From an uncultured Lachnospiraceae bacterium (GTDB lineage: Bacteria; Bacillota; Clostridia; Lachnospirales; Lachnospiraceae): DNA of 64,000 nt. Position 1 is the first letter of the stretch. The number at the start of each line of letters is the position of its first letter. The stretch covers positions 13,327-77,326 of the forward strand of contig CAJTSH010000015.1 of NCBI GenBank assembly GCA_910578885.1, written 5' to 3'. A program made the translations under genes and the position numbers. The notes under the pieces were generated by a model, which saw only the letters and a list, made by a program, of their open reading frames with translations, was not told the origin of the DNA and did not search any database. Below, piece after piece: positions 24,717 through 33,925 of the stretch.

Positions 24717-25219
24717 GATACATCACCCATTTCCTTCAATGTCTCTTCCACTAAAGCATCCTGTACCGTTGTATCAATAGAGGCTGCAACTACCTTGCCT
24801 GCCATCATGGAAGCAATTGTAATCATCTCCTGCTTCATATCGTCCATCGCACGTTTTCTCTCTAATTCTGCTTCTTCCTGTGCGTGTCTGATGATGCGAG
24901 ATGCTTCTTCCTTCGCCTCATCAATAATGCGCGCTTCATTTTTCATTGCTTTCTGACGCGCTTCACTTAAGATTGCTTCCGCTTCCTTCTCGATATTTTT
25001 CAGCTTCTCATCATATTGAAGCTTTAATGCAGCCGCCTCTTCCTTGTCCGCATTCGCAGTGTCAATATCCGTCTTTATCTTATTCTGACGGTCCTTTAAC
25101 ATCTTGCGTGCCGGATTAAAGAGCAGATAGGACAAGAACAGGAATAACACGAACACGGAAATTGCAAGTATCACCGCATCATGCAATAACTGAAAATCAA
25201 GATCAAATAATCTCTCCAT
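24704..25219 (-). CDS. atpF: ATP synthase b subunit
   Basis: 171 residues. One N-terminal membrane helix (about 15-33) followed by a long charged coiled coil (about 40-150), the F-type b stator. It lies between atpE and atpH; there is a 96-base gap to atpE without a gene. Confidence 0.96.
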   Translation of the reverse strand: MERLFDLDFQLLHDAVILAISVFVLFLFLSYLLFNPARKMLKDRQNKIKTDIDTANADKEEAAALKLQYDEKLKNIEKEAEAILSEARQKAMKNEARIIDEAKEEASRIIRHAQEEAELERKRAMDDMKQEMITIASMMAGKVVAASIDTTVQDALVEETLKEMGDVSWRS

Positions 25220-25315
25220 CGTTGCCTGACCTGCCTCCTTTCTTAATTATCTCTGAATCGCCTTACGGCATTCCCTTTGCCCGCCGGACAAAAGAAACCT
25301 TCACTCTTCGTATGC

Positions 25316-25570
25316 TTATACGAGCGGTTTTAAGAAAAGCAGCAGCATGGCAACTAACAGACCGTAAAGACCTGTCGTCTCTGCAACCGCCTGACCTAAG
25401 AGCATGGTTGACATGATATCGCCTTGAGCGCCCGGGTTACGTCCTACTGCTGCAGCCGCATGACCTGCAGCGATACCCTGTCCAATACCAGGTCCGATAC
25501 CGGCAATAACTGCCAGACCTGCGCCGATTGCTGAGCATGCTAAAATTAAATCATTTCCTGTGATTCCCAT
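25316..25570 (-). CDS. atpE: ATP synthase c subunit with Na+-binding signature
   Basis: 84 residues forming two membrane helices. Helix 1 has P27-GIG-Q31 and helix 2 has V62, E64, T65 and Y69. These correspond to the PxxxQ and V-x-E-(S/T)-xxx-Y ligands of sodium-translocating rings such as that of Ilyobacter (Q32, V63, E65, S66, Y70, offset by one). The ring is therefore predicted to carry Na+. GGAGGACTTC precedes the ATG. Confidence 0.96.
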   Translation of the reverse strand: MGITGNDLILACSAIGAGLAVIAGIGPGIGQGIAAGHAAAAVGRNPGAQGDIMSTMLLGQAVAETTGLYGLLVAMLLLFLKPLV

Positions 25571-25611
25571 AATGAAGTCCTCCTTACATTCTTTGTTAAA
25601 CTCTTAAACTA

Positions 25612-26349
25612 TTATTCTTCCGTACTCATCGCCTGATTGACATAAGTCATCGTCAGCATACAGAATACATAGGTCTGAATTGCTCCTGAGAACAAATCAA
25701 AATAAATATGCAGAAACGCCGGCCAGACTACTGCGATTTTTGCAAGCAATCCATAGACCAGTGCCAGCATAACGGTTCCTGACAATACGTTTGCAAATAA
25801 ACGCAGCGACAATGAAATCGGCACCGCAATTTCGCTGATAACGTTAATCGGAAACCAGATTGGCAGCCAGGGTGGCAGCGGCGAGCACATATCTGCCCAA
25901 ATCTGCTTCGGCTTCTGATAACGGAACTGATTGATATGAATCAGAAAAAAGGTTATCAGACCAAGCGCCAACGTCGTACCATAATCGGCGGTCGGTGGCC
26001 GCAGACCAAACAGACCGGATATATTACTCATAAAGATAAATAAAAATATGGTACTGATGTAGTTCACAAGCTTGGATGCATTCTTACCCATAACACCTGT
26101 AACCATGCCGTCTAATTTCTCGACGATCAACTCCACAATGTTCTGGAATGCACCCGGCACCTCCGTCGCATGCCTCATCCTAATATTGGCCGCAACTGCG
26201 AAGCCAATCAGTATCAGCATAACGATCAGTATGCACACATGGGATGTGGTAATCCATACCGTATGACCGAACAATTCATAGGAAAATATCCCATGTATCA
26301 TAAAGTCAATGTCATCCGCGCCGGATGATAATAATATTGCATGATTCAC
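25612..26349 (-). CDS. atpB: ATP synthase a subunit
   Basis: 245 residues from GTG 26349, chosen because AGGAGGTGAAAGC sits right before it. An ATG 11 codons upstream has no such site and would overlap the previous gene. Five to six membrane segments, with the essential Arg in SLRLFANVLSG. It forms the ion half-channels against the c ring. Confidence 0.96.
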   Translation of the reverse strand: MNHAILLSSGADDIDFMIHGIFSYELFGHTVWITTSHVCILIVMLILIGFAVAANIRMRHATEVPGAFQNIVELIVEKLDGMVTGVMGKNASKLVNYISTIFLFIFMSNISGLFGLRPPTADYGTTLALGLITFFLIHINQFRYQKPKQIWADMCSPLPPWLPIWFPINVISEIAVPISLSLRLFANVLSGTVMLALVYGLLAKIAVVWPAFLHIYFDLFSGAIQTYVFCMLTMTYVNQAMSTEE

Positions 26350-26353
26350 GCTT

Positions 26354-26791
26354 TCACCTCCTATCTTCATTATTTTTTTCACTTAAAGATGCATCGCTTC
26401 TCCCTGTCAGTTTTAAAATAACTTTATGTGTAAGAGGCTGTAAATAGGCTCCCGCCTTTAACCCCATTACGCCGAAAAATAGTGTAACTAAATCGCCCAG
26501 CTTAAAATATGCAACAAGAAAGAACAAAATAACAACCATTGCATATCTTAATGTGGACTGGAATATAACTCTCTTTCTTGCAGCCTCTTCTGCCGCAATG
26601 TCTGCCGCATCGTTCAATACGACCGCCATATGGATTGCCATCCCGACTGCCAATGCAATCCCTATCCATAAACCGCTTGAATATCTCAATTTGTCGCTTA
26701 CAAACCAAACGCCGGCAAGCTGTATTACGATTCCGTATATAAGGATTCCCCATATCAGTTCCGGCAATACCGCATTGATTCTTTTTAACAT
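26354..26791 (-). CDS. atpI: AtpI-like membrane protein of the ATP synthase operon
   Basis: 145 residues from ATG 26791 (AAGGAAAAAGCG upstream). Four hydrophobic segments, basic loops, and an ending in acidic/polar residues (SDASLSEKNNEDRR). Its position between atpZ and atpB and its size fit AtpI, which assists c-ring assembly in other bacteria. It diverges from textbook AtpI, so the symbol is by context. Confidence 0.75.
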   Translation of the reverse strand: MLKRINAVLPELIWGILIYGIVIQLAGVWFVSDKLRYSSGLWIGIALAVGMAIHMAVVLNDAADIAAEEAARKRVIFQSTLRYAMVVILFFLVAYFKLGDLVTLFFGVMGLKAGAYLQPLTHKVILKLTGRSDASLSEKNNEDRR

Positions 26792-26801
26792 CGCTTTTTC
26801 C

Positions 26802-27149
26802 TTATTTCTCGCCGGTCTTACTGCCGGATTCTTTCTGCATGATCCCGCCGCGCGTTGTTTCCGTATGCGCAGTCTGATTCTTCCTTGCCTGTGCCGCAAT
26901 TTCCGATGCAATCTCACGGCTTCCCTTTCTCAGTTTCTCCCGCTGAATCATGCGCTTTGTTAGCTTATAACAATTCTGCATTCCCGCAATAGCTCCGGCC
27001 AGAAACAGCAAGACCACAATAAACTTATGCCCCGTCCGCTCAGACAGCCAGACGCCGAACCAAGTACAGATCAGTATAGGGACTATCATGTTGATACCAA
27101 ACTGCATTATCAATACCAGCGATTCATATATGCCCTTGTCTTCCTTCAC
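26802..27149 (-). CDS. atpZ: AtpZ/AtpI-family small membrane protein
   Basis: 115 residues from GTG 27149, spaced eight bases from AAAGGAG. Two membrane helices (about 10-30 and 42-58) with the GVWLSERTG loop and FLAGAIAGMQNCYKL typical of AtpZ, then a charged tail. AtpZ and AtpI have been linked to assembly and Mg2+ supply of F-ATPases. First gene of the operon. Confidence 0.82.
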   Translation of the reverse strand: MKEDKGIYESLVLIMQFGINMIVPILICTWFGVWLSERTGHKFIVVLLFLAGAIAGMQNCYKLTKRMIQREKLRKGSREIASEIAAQARKNQTAHTETTRGGIMQKESGSKTGEK

Positions 27150-27186
27150 TCATGCAGCTCCTTTCACCATCAATCCCACTTTTTAT

Positions 27187-27214
27187 AGTATACCATTTTC
27201 AGGTAATTTGTCCA
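27187..27214 (-). promoter_or_regulatory. Promoter of the ATP synthase operon
   Basis: TGGACA (27214-27209), 16-base spacer, TATACT (27192-27187), about 40 bases upstream of atpZ. Confidence 0.55.
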
Positions 27215-27244
27215 TAAAATAAATGGAATTTCTTACAGCTCCAT

Positions 27245-27275
27245 GTAACAGTTCAGCCTTCGGCTTCGCTGTTAC
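27245..27275. repeat. Dispersed palindromic repeat, clear copy
   Basis: GTAACAG ... AGCC-TTC-GGCT ... CTGTTAC: a 7-bp outer stem and a 4-bp inner stem. Near-identical to 61448-61478. It lies upstream of the atp operon promoter and after the dCMP deaminase gene. Confidence 0.75.
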
Positions 27276-27383
27276 GGAATCCGCCCATCCCAAGTTTGCC
27301 AAAGGCAAAGGGGCGGATTCTCTGGCTATTTAACTTTACTGGCTGCTAACTGCGCGGCAGGTGCGCAGTTGCAGATTGAACCG

Positions 27384-27869
27384 TTACAGCTCTATTTCCA
27401 CCTTCCGATGCGTCGGTGCATACCGATAGTACCGTACCCCTGCAGCATCCAGCATTCGTTTTGATGCAATTACTCTCGGAGTCCCCTCGTACTTGTCATT
27501 CGCATAGACCAGCGTCCCGATTCCCGCCTGTATAATTGCTTTCGCACACTCATTGCATGGAAACAGTGTCACATACATTTTAGACCCCTCCAGACTCCCT
27601 CCCCGATAATTTAATATCGCATTTAACTCACTATGCGTTGTGTAGAAATACTTGCTCTCAAGCTCATCTCCATCTCTCGCCCACGGAAACACATCATCCG
27701 AGCAGCCCATTGGAAATCCGTTATAACCCATAGACAATATTTTATTATCCTCACTGACAATGCATGCTCCCACCTGCGTATTCGGATCTTTGGAACGCAT
27801 CCCAGATAACATGGCAACTCCCATAAAATACTCATCCCAGGTAATATAGTCTGTTCGTTTATCGCTCAT
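27384..27869 (-). CDS. Deoxycytidylate (dCMP) deaminase
   Basis: 161 residues from ATG 27869 (CGGAGGACATACA upstream). Zinc cytidine/deoxycytidylate deaminase signature: HSELNAILNY and PCNECAKAIIQAG, with GACIVSEDNKILSMGYNGFP as in ComE/dCMP deaminases. It converts dCMP to dUMP for thymidylate synthesis in the cytosol. The promoter at 27938-27966 overlaps a 24-bp palindrome, suggesting repression. Monocistronic. Confidence 0.93.
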   Translation of the reverse strand: MSDKRTDYITWDEYFMGVAMLSGMRSKDPNTQVGACIVSEDNKILSMGYNGFPMGCSDDVFPWARDGDELESKYFYTTHSELNAILNYRGGSLEGSKMYVTLFPCNECAKAIIQAGIGTLVYANDKYEGTPRVIASKRMLDAAGVRYYRYAPTHRKVEIEL

Positions 27870-28174
27870 TGTATGTCCTCCGATAACCAGTGTCCTTTTA
27901 TGCGAAGCTGGCTCTGCTTCGTATAATATCAATTGATATTATACTATAGGAATACATTATTTTCAATTATGGAATGGCTAAGAGATGTATTGCTTTTCTT
28001 CTTGCAATGAACAATTGAATATGGTCATAAAATAACGGTCTTTTCTTATCGGAATACCCTGCTCATTATTTTGGACAAATTGCAAGAGGGGCCGCCACTC
28101 CACAGACGATATTTTCCATCTGTTTTGTAGCAGCCCCATACATTCATCATTTCATCATATTGAATGTTTTTCCA
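27870..28174. other. 305-base intergenic stretch, no further gene seen
   Basis: It contains the dCMP deaminase promoter/palindrome (27921-27966) and, near 28088-28137, an imperfect GGGGC-type stem downstream of the giant surface protein gene that may be its terminator, although no T-run follows. Confidence 0.4.
27921..27966 (-). promoter_or_regulatory. Promoter with 24-bp perfect palindrome for the dCMP deaminase gene
   Basis: TTGAAA (27966-27961), 17-base spacer, TATAAT (27943-27938). The -10 box lies inside a perfect palindrome (27921-27944) with half-site GTATAATATCAA. A dimeric repressor site is likely. Confidence 0.65.
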
Positions 28175-31100
28175 TTATTTACTGATTTTAATCTTGATTG
28201 TTGCTTTCTTTTTGCTTCCATCTGTAGCAGTCGCAGTAATTGTTACCGTCTTGCCCTTTCCTGCCTTATTCGCAGTTACAACGCCCTTGGTGCTTACCGT
28301 TGCATACTTCTTATTGCTCGACTTCCACTCTACGGTCTTATTTGCTTTCGTAGACTTTGACTTCTTGTCAATCTTCGCAGTCAGGGTCACCGTTGCCTTT
28401 ACCGTCAGCTTCTTACCGGCTTTCACTGTCTTAGTCTTTGCCGTCAGTTTTACCTTTTTAACAGCCTTATTCATAATCGTGATCTTGTAAGTAGCTTTCT
28501 TGTTGCTTCCATCCTGTGCAGTTGCAGTAATCGTAACTGTCTTTCCTGCTCCTGCTTTCTTCGTGGTTACAACACCGCTCTGGCTGACTGTTGCATATTT
28601 CGTATTACTGCTCTTCCATGTCACTTTCTTTTTGGATGCATTAGCCGGAGCAACATTTGCCTTTAAGGTAATCTTCTTGCCTGCCGCAATCTTCTTAGAG
28701 TTTCCGGTAATACTAACCTTGGTTACCTTAACCGCATTTGCAGTCCATTTTGCAGTCAGCGTCAGATTAGAATTTACCGGCGTATTGAAGTTATATGCTG
28801 TTGCCCCGTTGTACCAGCCTGCAAATGTGTAACCGCTTCTGGTCGGCGCCGTCGGCGTTTTTGCTGTTTTGCCAGCCTCTACAATCTGGGCTGCCACGCT
28901 TGTTCCACCGTTGGAATTAAAGGTTACGGTGTATTTTGTTGTCTGCTGTGATGTTGTGGTGATTGTTGCCGTTACAACAGAACTTTCCTTACTATCATCA
29001 TAATCGTCATTACCTTTTGCAATTACTTTGTAGTAATATGTTCCAACTGCCAGATTCTTATCTTCGTATTTCGCTTCCGTTATGGTTGCAAGGGATGTAA
29101 ATGTTGTTCCATTCGTGGATCTCTGCACAAGATATCCAGTTGCATTTGCTACTGCCGTCCATGTTACTGTTACATTCTGCCCGGATACTGCGGCTTTTAC
29201 TCCTGTCGGAACATTCAAATCATCTTTTACCTTGACCGGATCTGCAGAACCTTCATTTTCCAAGTATTCAGCAGATTCAGGTGCTGCCACTACTTTATAT
29301 GTGTACGTATGTCCTTTTTCGACTGCGTCCGTGTAAGTCATCTTGCCATCTGCAGGCTCTATCTTTGAAACATCAAGTTCGACCGCCTCATCCTCATCGA
29401 TCGTCTTCCAAAGCTTATAAGAAGCCGCATTCTCAACCATATTCCATGAAACCGTGACAGATGATTTATCTGCGCTCTGTACAACTGTTACTTCCGGCGC
29501 TGCCAGTCTTTTTCGAACCGTAATGGTGCAGGTCGCTGCCTCTGCCGTACTCTTTTCATCTACGACCTGAACCGTAACGTTTGCTGTACCAAGTCCGTTT
29601 GCTGTTACAAGACCGCTCTCTTCATCTACCTCTACGCATGTACCCTCAGAAACAGTCCACTTCAAGGCTTTGAGATCGTCGTCTACATTCTCCGGTTCAA
29701 TCACCGCCTCTAACTGCAGTTCTTCTCCCAAACCAATTTCATATTCCGCGCCCTTTTTCAGCGTTATCTTCGTTATACGGACAGCAATTCTGTCGCCTTC
29801 TGACTCAGCAGATTCACTCTCTACATAATCCGTATCCTCCGCTGCCGGAAGTGCAGTTACCTTATATTTGTATGTTTTGCCCGGTTCTACATCTTCATCC
29901 TGATAAGAATTATCCGGCGTCAAACCTGCTTCTGAAATCTCTGTATACGTACCGTCATCAACGGATTTCTCCAGCTTATAGGATGCCGCATGGTCTACCG
30001 CTTCCTTCACGCTTATTGTGATGGATTTCTCATCATCTGCAACCGCTGTGGCTATTTCCGGCGTTGCAAGCTGCTCTTTTACCGTAATCTCACAGGATGC
30101 GGATGCCGTGCTCTTTTCATCTTTCGTTCTCGCTGTAATTGTTGCCGTTCCGACTCCAACTGCCGTTACAAGACCTTCCTCACTTACAGTAACAACCTCT
30201 TCATCGCTGGATTCCCATGTGAAACCAAAGGTTGCATTTTCAGGATTGTTTGTTGCTGTCAGCTTCAATGTTCGGGAATCAGCTTCTTGCGGCTGAATCG
30301 TAATCGTTTCTCTTGTCTTATCCAAAGAAATACTTTCTACATGGATCGGAACCGGTATCGGCTCAGTAGCTTCACTCTTTTCACTGTCCTCATACAGCTT
30401 TTCTGCCGGATCTGTGTCAGGTATTGTCTCAGACTCGTTCACAGCAACTACCTGATAGCTGTAATATTTTCCAACTTCTACATTAGTATCGTTATATGTA
30501 GTTTCCGTTAATCCTTCGGCAATGAGTTCCGCTTCTCCTGCCGGTTTTTCTCCCACTGTGCGGTAAAGATTATACTTATCCGCATGGTCAACCGCATTCC
30601 AGCTTACCTCAATACTCTTTTCTTCTGTCGGCTCAATACTTGCTGTTACGGTCGGCGCTTCAAGCTTACCTGTTATTACAATCTTACAATTTCTATGATA
30701 CTTGTCATCCGTATTGCCTGCTGCCTCGGCTTCATGTGCATGCGCCCATACCGTTACAATTCCAGGTGCAAGCGCAGTCACTTTACAATTACCGTCAATT
30801 TCTTTTAAGGATACAAATTCCTCTGCACTGTCACCCGTTGTACCCTCTCCATGTCCTTTCACAGCGGTCCATGTAATATTTTCCACTGCATTCGCCGGAA
30901 GTTTCTGTACATATAGATCCAGTTTGTCACCTACTGACATACGTGCCGTTCTCTGGCTGAGCAGAATACGTGTTAAAGTAGGATCTTCCATTGTTACTGT
31001 ACCTGGAGTATAGACTTCAATCTCCCGGATTCCACACTTCGCATATCCCACCGTCTTTGTTACAGTAATTCTTACATGTTGAGCACGCTGATATGCAAAT

Positions 31101-33670
31101 GCGCACTCTATCACAGCTTCTTCCACTTCCTTTGCGTCATTCTGATCTGCTACCTGTACATAATCATTCCCGCCTTCCGGCAGCACCGAAATTACATATT
31201 CTGTGGCTTTTGTTATACCCCGCCAGTAAACCTTTACTTTATTTATATTATAGACATTGCCTAAGTCGACATCGAAAGTCATATTGCCTACAGGTTGCTC
31301 ACTAGCCGATTCACTATCGCCTCCGTCAGCCACCTTGGATTCCCAGAAAGCATTTGCATCCGTGGCAACTCCATCCGTCAACATTTCCAAATTTCCAGTC
31401 TCTGTTTCTGCCGATGTCGTCACCTTTTTCCCAAGCGCAATATTCGTACCAAATGTATTCACCGTTCCAATTGCAATCTGCTTTGTTGCCGCACTCTTTT
31501 CTCCAAGTGTATAATCGCTGCCTTCTGCTGGAGCAGCCGCTACCTTATAGCTGTAATAATTGCCCAGCTTTTCATCTGTGTTAATAGTGTCTGTATAGCG
31601 GACCGTTGTGTCCTCAACAACAATACCTGATTCGCCTGCCGACAAAAGCTCAAAGTCCTTTTCGGCAGCGTCCTTTCCCTCGGCACGGTAAATCTGATAA
31701 GTATCCGCATTGTCCACTTTGTTCCAGTTCAGCGTAATCTCATCCTCATCCGTCTTTTCTGCCGTTACATCTGGCGTTGCAAGCTGTTCCTTCACCGTAA
31801 CAGCACAAGAGGCTGTTACACTTTCATTTCCTTCCGCCCATGCCGTGATCACGGCGGTTCCTGCACCTTTCGCAGTCACATACCCATTCTCATTTACGAT
31901 TGCTACCGAATCATTGCTGCTCTTCCAGAGCACTCTATCTGTTGCTTCAGCAGGCTCCTTTGTCACCCGTAACTGCAGAGACTCTGCTTTCCCATTCCGG
32001 ATTCCCAGTGTTGCCGCCGCCTGACTCATTGTGAGACTCGTGGTTGCCACTTCGATAGTAACAGGCTCTGAGTAACTCCATTCACTTGCCGCTTTTAAGT
32101 CTTCTGCCGTCCCTTGATATGCCTTTACACAGTACTGGTAAGATCTTCCCGGCAATACCATTTCATCTGTATATTCCGTGCTCCCAAAATTCTCATCAAT
32201 TTGTTTTATCCAAGTCAGCGCTTCATTATCACGCCTGCGCCGAAGAATATATTTTATATCATCCCCTGCCTCTTCTGGCATTGTCCATGAAACCTTAATG
32301 ATGTTCTCGCCATTTTCTCCCTTGCTTGCTTTTGCCGTTACTACTGGAGACGCAAGTTCATCTGCAAGTGTTACATTGACGGAATTCTTCTTACCACCTG
32401 CACTTGCTTCAATTGTCGCCATTCCCTGCCCCACAGCAGTTACAAGTCCGTCCTTCGATACTGTTGCCACCTGCTCGTTACTTGAGCTCCATGTAATCTC
32501 TGCATTCTCCGCATTCATGGGAAGCGCCTGTGCATAAAGCTGTAAAGTAGCACCTATTTCGCTAAATGCATATGTCTCCGTTCTGCTCAGGTAGACATCC
32601 TTCACAGTCAATTCATCTCTCTCATACAGTGCTTCTACTTCATATATCTTAATTCCCCAAACTGCCACGATCGGTTCTGTCATGGTTATCATAACATAAC
32701 GCGCTTCTATTTCTCCATCATTGCTGGGACTCACTTCTACATCCAGATTCTCATTGCTGTCCAACTCTACCGTACCCCACGTCGTCCAGTAATTCTCATC
32801 GTCCCTATTTTCTGGCTTGATTGCCTCTGGATCCGTAGCCGTCTTCACCACGCTTTTTTTGGCATAAGCGCCTTCAAATCTCCACTTAATCTTGTTAAGC
32901 GTTTTTTCCTCTATCAAGTCAATATAACATACTGGGGTAGGTAGGTTTTCCTCACTCAGGTCACCCGTTGTCCAGAAATCATCATATGAACCATTCGTTA
33001 GGTTTTTCGCTGTATCATCGCCGACGGACGCATGTGCCGGCTTCCCCAATGCATAATTCGGGGATACTTCCTCCTCAACAGTTCCGATTGTATTGACCTT
33101 TATTTCTCTTATTGAGAATACGCCATAGGCACGCTCCTCTGTACAGAATATCTTTACATAGCGCACATTATGTTCTGTAAACGCTGATTTCGTTTCCGTA
33201 GTAGCCTCATTGCCGCCCTCGCTTAATGTCGAAACCTTGTCCATTGACACCAATGTCCAATCCTCATTGTTTATAGATGTCAGCACCTGATACTCCATTG
33301 CCGCAGCAGCATTGCGCCAGTAAATGTTCACACTGTCAACGAAAAACTCTCCTCGCAAATCAATAACAAGCTCCAGCTTCTTCTTGCCATCCTCATACTC
33401 ATATCCTGCTTCAAAAGTATTTCCCGTTGTTTCCACTTCTCCATTAATCAGCGCAGATGCTTCTTCACTTTTAGCTTCATCTTTTTCACCGTTTGCATTT
33501 AACACAGTTACAGCTTTATTTTCTGCAACGTTCTGCCCGAACGGATTTCCCGGATCCAGCGCAGTTTCTGCATACACTTCCTGCAGCGTTGCCGGCATCA
33601 CGGATGTTGCAGTCACAACCGCCGCCAAGGCAAACGCTATCCATTTCTTAAATCTCTTTCTTCTTCCCAC
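28175..33670 (-). CDS. Giant secreted binding protein: discoidin-like, FN3, BIG2 and InlB-type repeats
   Basis: 1831 residues from GTG 33670 (AAAAGGAGGTAATGATAA upstream). A signal peptide covers about 1-34. Two F5/8-type C-like domains follow (about 40-350), then alternating BIG2 (WSSSNEQVATVSKDGLVTA) and FN3-like units. A third discoidin-like domain lies around 750-900, and more BIG2/FN3 pairs follow. Next is one Listeria-Bacteroides (InlB B) repeat, TRSGYTFAGWYNGATAYNFN. The protein ends with two lysine-rich BIG2 domains, ending KIKISK. No catalytic domain and no LPxTG anchor are visible. Likely a cell-surface or extracellular glycan/host-binding protein. It shares C-terminal domains and an upstream leader with the GH16 neighbour. 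Confidence 0.85.
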   Translation of the reverse strand: MGRRKRFKKWIAFALAAVVTATSVMPATLQEVYAETALDPGNPFGQNVAENKAVTVLNANGEKDEAKSEEASALINGEVETTGNTFEAGYEYEDGKKKLELVIDLRGEFFVDSVNIYWRNAAAAMEYQVLTSINNEDWTLVSMDKVSTLSEGGNEATTETKSAFTEHNVRYVKIFCTEERAYGVFSIREIKVNTIGTVEEEVSPNYALGKPAHASVGDDTAKNLTNGSYDDFWTTGDLSEENLPTPVCYIDLIEEKTLNKIKWRFEGAYAKKSVVKTATDPEAIKPENRDDENYWTTWGTVELDSNENLDVEVSPSNDGEIEARYVMITMTEPIVAVWGIKIYEVEALYERDELTVKDVYLSRTETYAFSEIGATLQLYAQALPMNAENAEITWSSSNEQVATVSKDGLVTAVGQGMATIEASAGGKKNSVNVTLADELASPVVTAKASKGENGENIIKVSWTMPEEAGDDIKYILRRRRDNEALTWIKQIDENFGSTEYTDEMVLPGRSYQYCVKAYQGTAEDLKAASEWSYSEPVTIEVATTSLTMSQAAATLGIRNGKAESLQLRVTKEPAEATDRVLWKSSNDSVAIVNENGYVTAKGAGTAVITAWAEGNESVTASCAVTVKEQLATPDVTAEKTDEDEITLNWNKVDNADTYQIYRAEGKDAAEKDFELLSAGESGIVVEDTTVRYTDTINTDEKLGNYYSYKVAAAPAEGSDYTLGEKSAATKQIAIGTVNTFGTNIALGKKVTTSAETETGNLEMLTDGVATDANAFWESKVADGGDSESASEQPVGNMTFDVDLGNVYNINKVKVYWRGITKATEYVISVLPEGGNDYVQVADQNDAKEVEEAVIECAFAYQRAQHVRITVTKTVGYAKCGIREIEVYTPGTVTMEDPTLTRILLSQRTARMSVGDKLDLYVQKLPANAVENITWTAVKGHGEGTTGDSAEEFVSLKEIDGNCKVTALAPGIVTVWAHAHEAEAAGNTDDKYHRNCKIVITGKLEAPTVTASIEPTEEKSIEVSWNAVDHADKYNLYRTVGEKPAGEAELIAEGLTETTYNDTNVEVGKYYSYQVVAVNESETIPDTDPAEKLYEDSEKSEATEPIPVPIHVESISLDKTRETITIQPQEADSRTLKLTATNNPENATFGFTWESSDEEVVTVSEEGLVTAVGVGTATITARTKDEKSTASASCEITVKEQLATPEIATAVADDEKSITISVKEAVDHAASYKLEKSVDDGTYTEISEAGLTPDNSYQDEDVEPGKTYKYKVTALPAAEDTDYVESESAESEGDRIAVRITKITLKKGAEYEIGLGEELQLEAVIEPENVDDDLKALKWTVSEGTCVEVDEESGLVTANGLGTANVTVQVVDEKSTAEAATCTITVRKRLAAPEVTVVQSADKSSVTVSWNMVENAASYKLWKTIDEDEAVELDVSKIEPADGKMTYTDAVEKGHTYTYKVVAAPESAEYLENEGSADPVKVKDDLNVPTGVKAAVSGQNVTVTWTAVANATGYLVQRSTNGTTFTSLATITEAKYEDKNLAVGTYYYKVIAKGNDDYDDSKESSVVTATITTTSQQTTKYTVTFNSNGGTSVAAQIVEAGKTAKTPTAPTRSGYTFAGWYNGATAYNFNTPVNSNLTLTAKWTANAVKVTKVSITGNSKKIAAGKKITLKANVAPANASKKKVTWKSSNTKYATVSQSGVVTTKKAGAGKTVTITATAQDGSNKKATYKITIMNKAVKKVKLTAKTKTVKAGKKLTVKATVTLTAKIDKKSKSTKANKTVEWKSSNKKYATVSTKGVVTANKAGKGKTVTITATATDGSKKKATIKIKISK

Positions 33671-33790
33671 TTATCATTACCTCCTTTTCCTCTTTGTGGT
33701 CCCCATATCATGTGCATCTAGTCCACTAAAAGATGTCATTTATGCTAATAATAACGTCAATCACGCTTTTTTTTAAGATAATTTTTTTTA

Positions 33791-33843
33791 AAATAGTATT
33801 ATTTTTTTATCGTTTTTGGTGTGTCTTTTTTATTTTGGTGTTG
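33791..33843 (-). promoter_or_regulatory. AT-rich leader shared with the GH16 gene, copy 1
   Basis: 53 bases matching about 44 of 53 positions of 40501-40553 by eye. On the minus strand it contains two CACCAAAA motifs about 19 bases apart. It lies about 120 bases before the GTG of the giant binding protein. Confidence 0.55.
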
Positions 33844-33879
33844 TTTTTTTATTATCATAAATTTGGGAGGAATTATAAA

Positions 33880-33915
33880 TTCGCCGCACTCATGCCTCTG
33901 CATAAGTGCGGCGAA
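33880..33915 (-). terminator. Terminator of the GH16 gene
   Basis: A perfect 11-bp stem (TTCGCCGCACT / AGTGCGGCGAA) with an inner ATGC/GCAT stem, starting 11 bases after the GH16 stop and followed by TTTATAATT. Confidence 0.75.
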
Positions 33916-33925
33916 CCAAAATACA

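Noticed and set aside
28164..33776. Many plus-strand open frames of 60-170 codons opposite the giant binding protein (for example around 29990-30511)
   Set aside because: They are mirror frames of repetitive Ala/Thr/Val-rich coding sequence, lack ribosome-binding sites and have unlikely composition.
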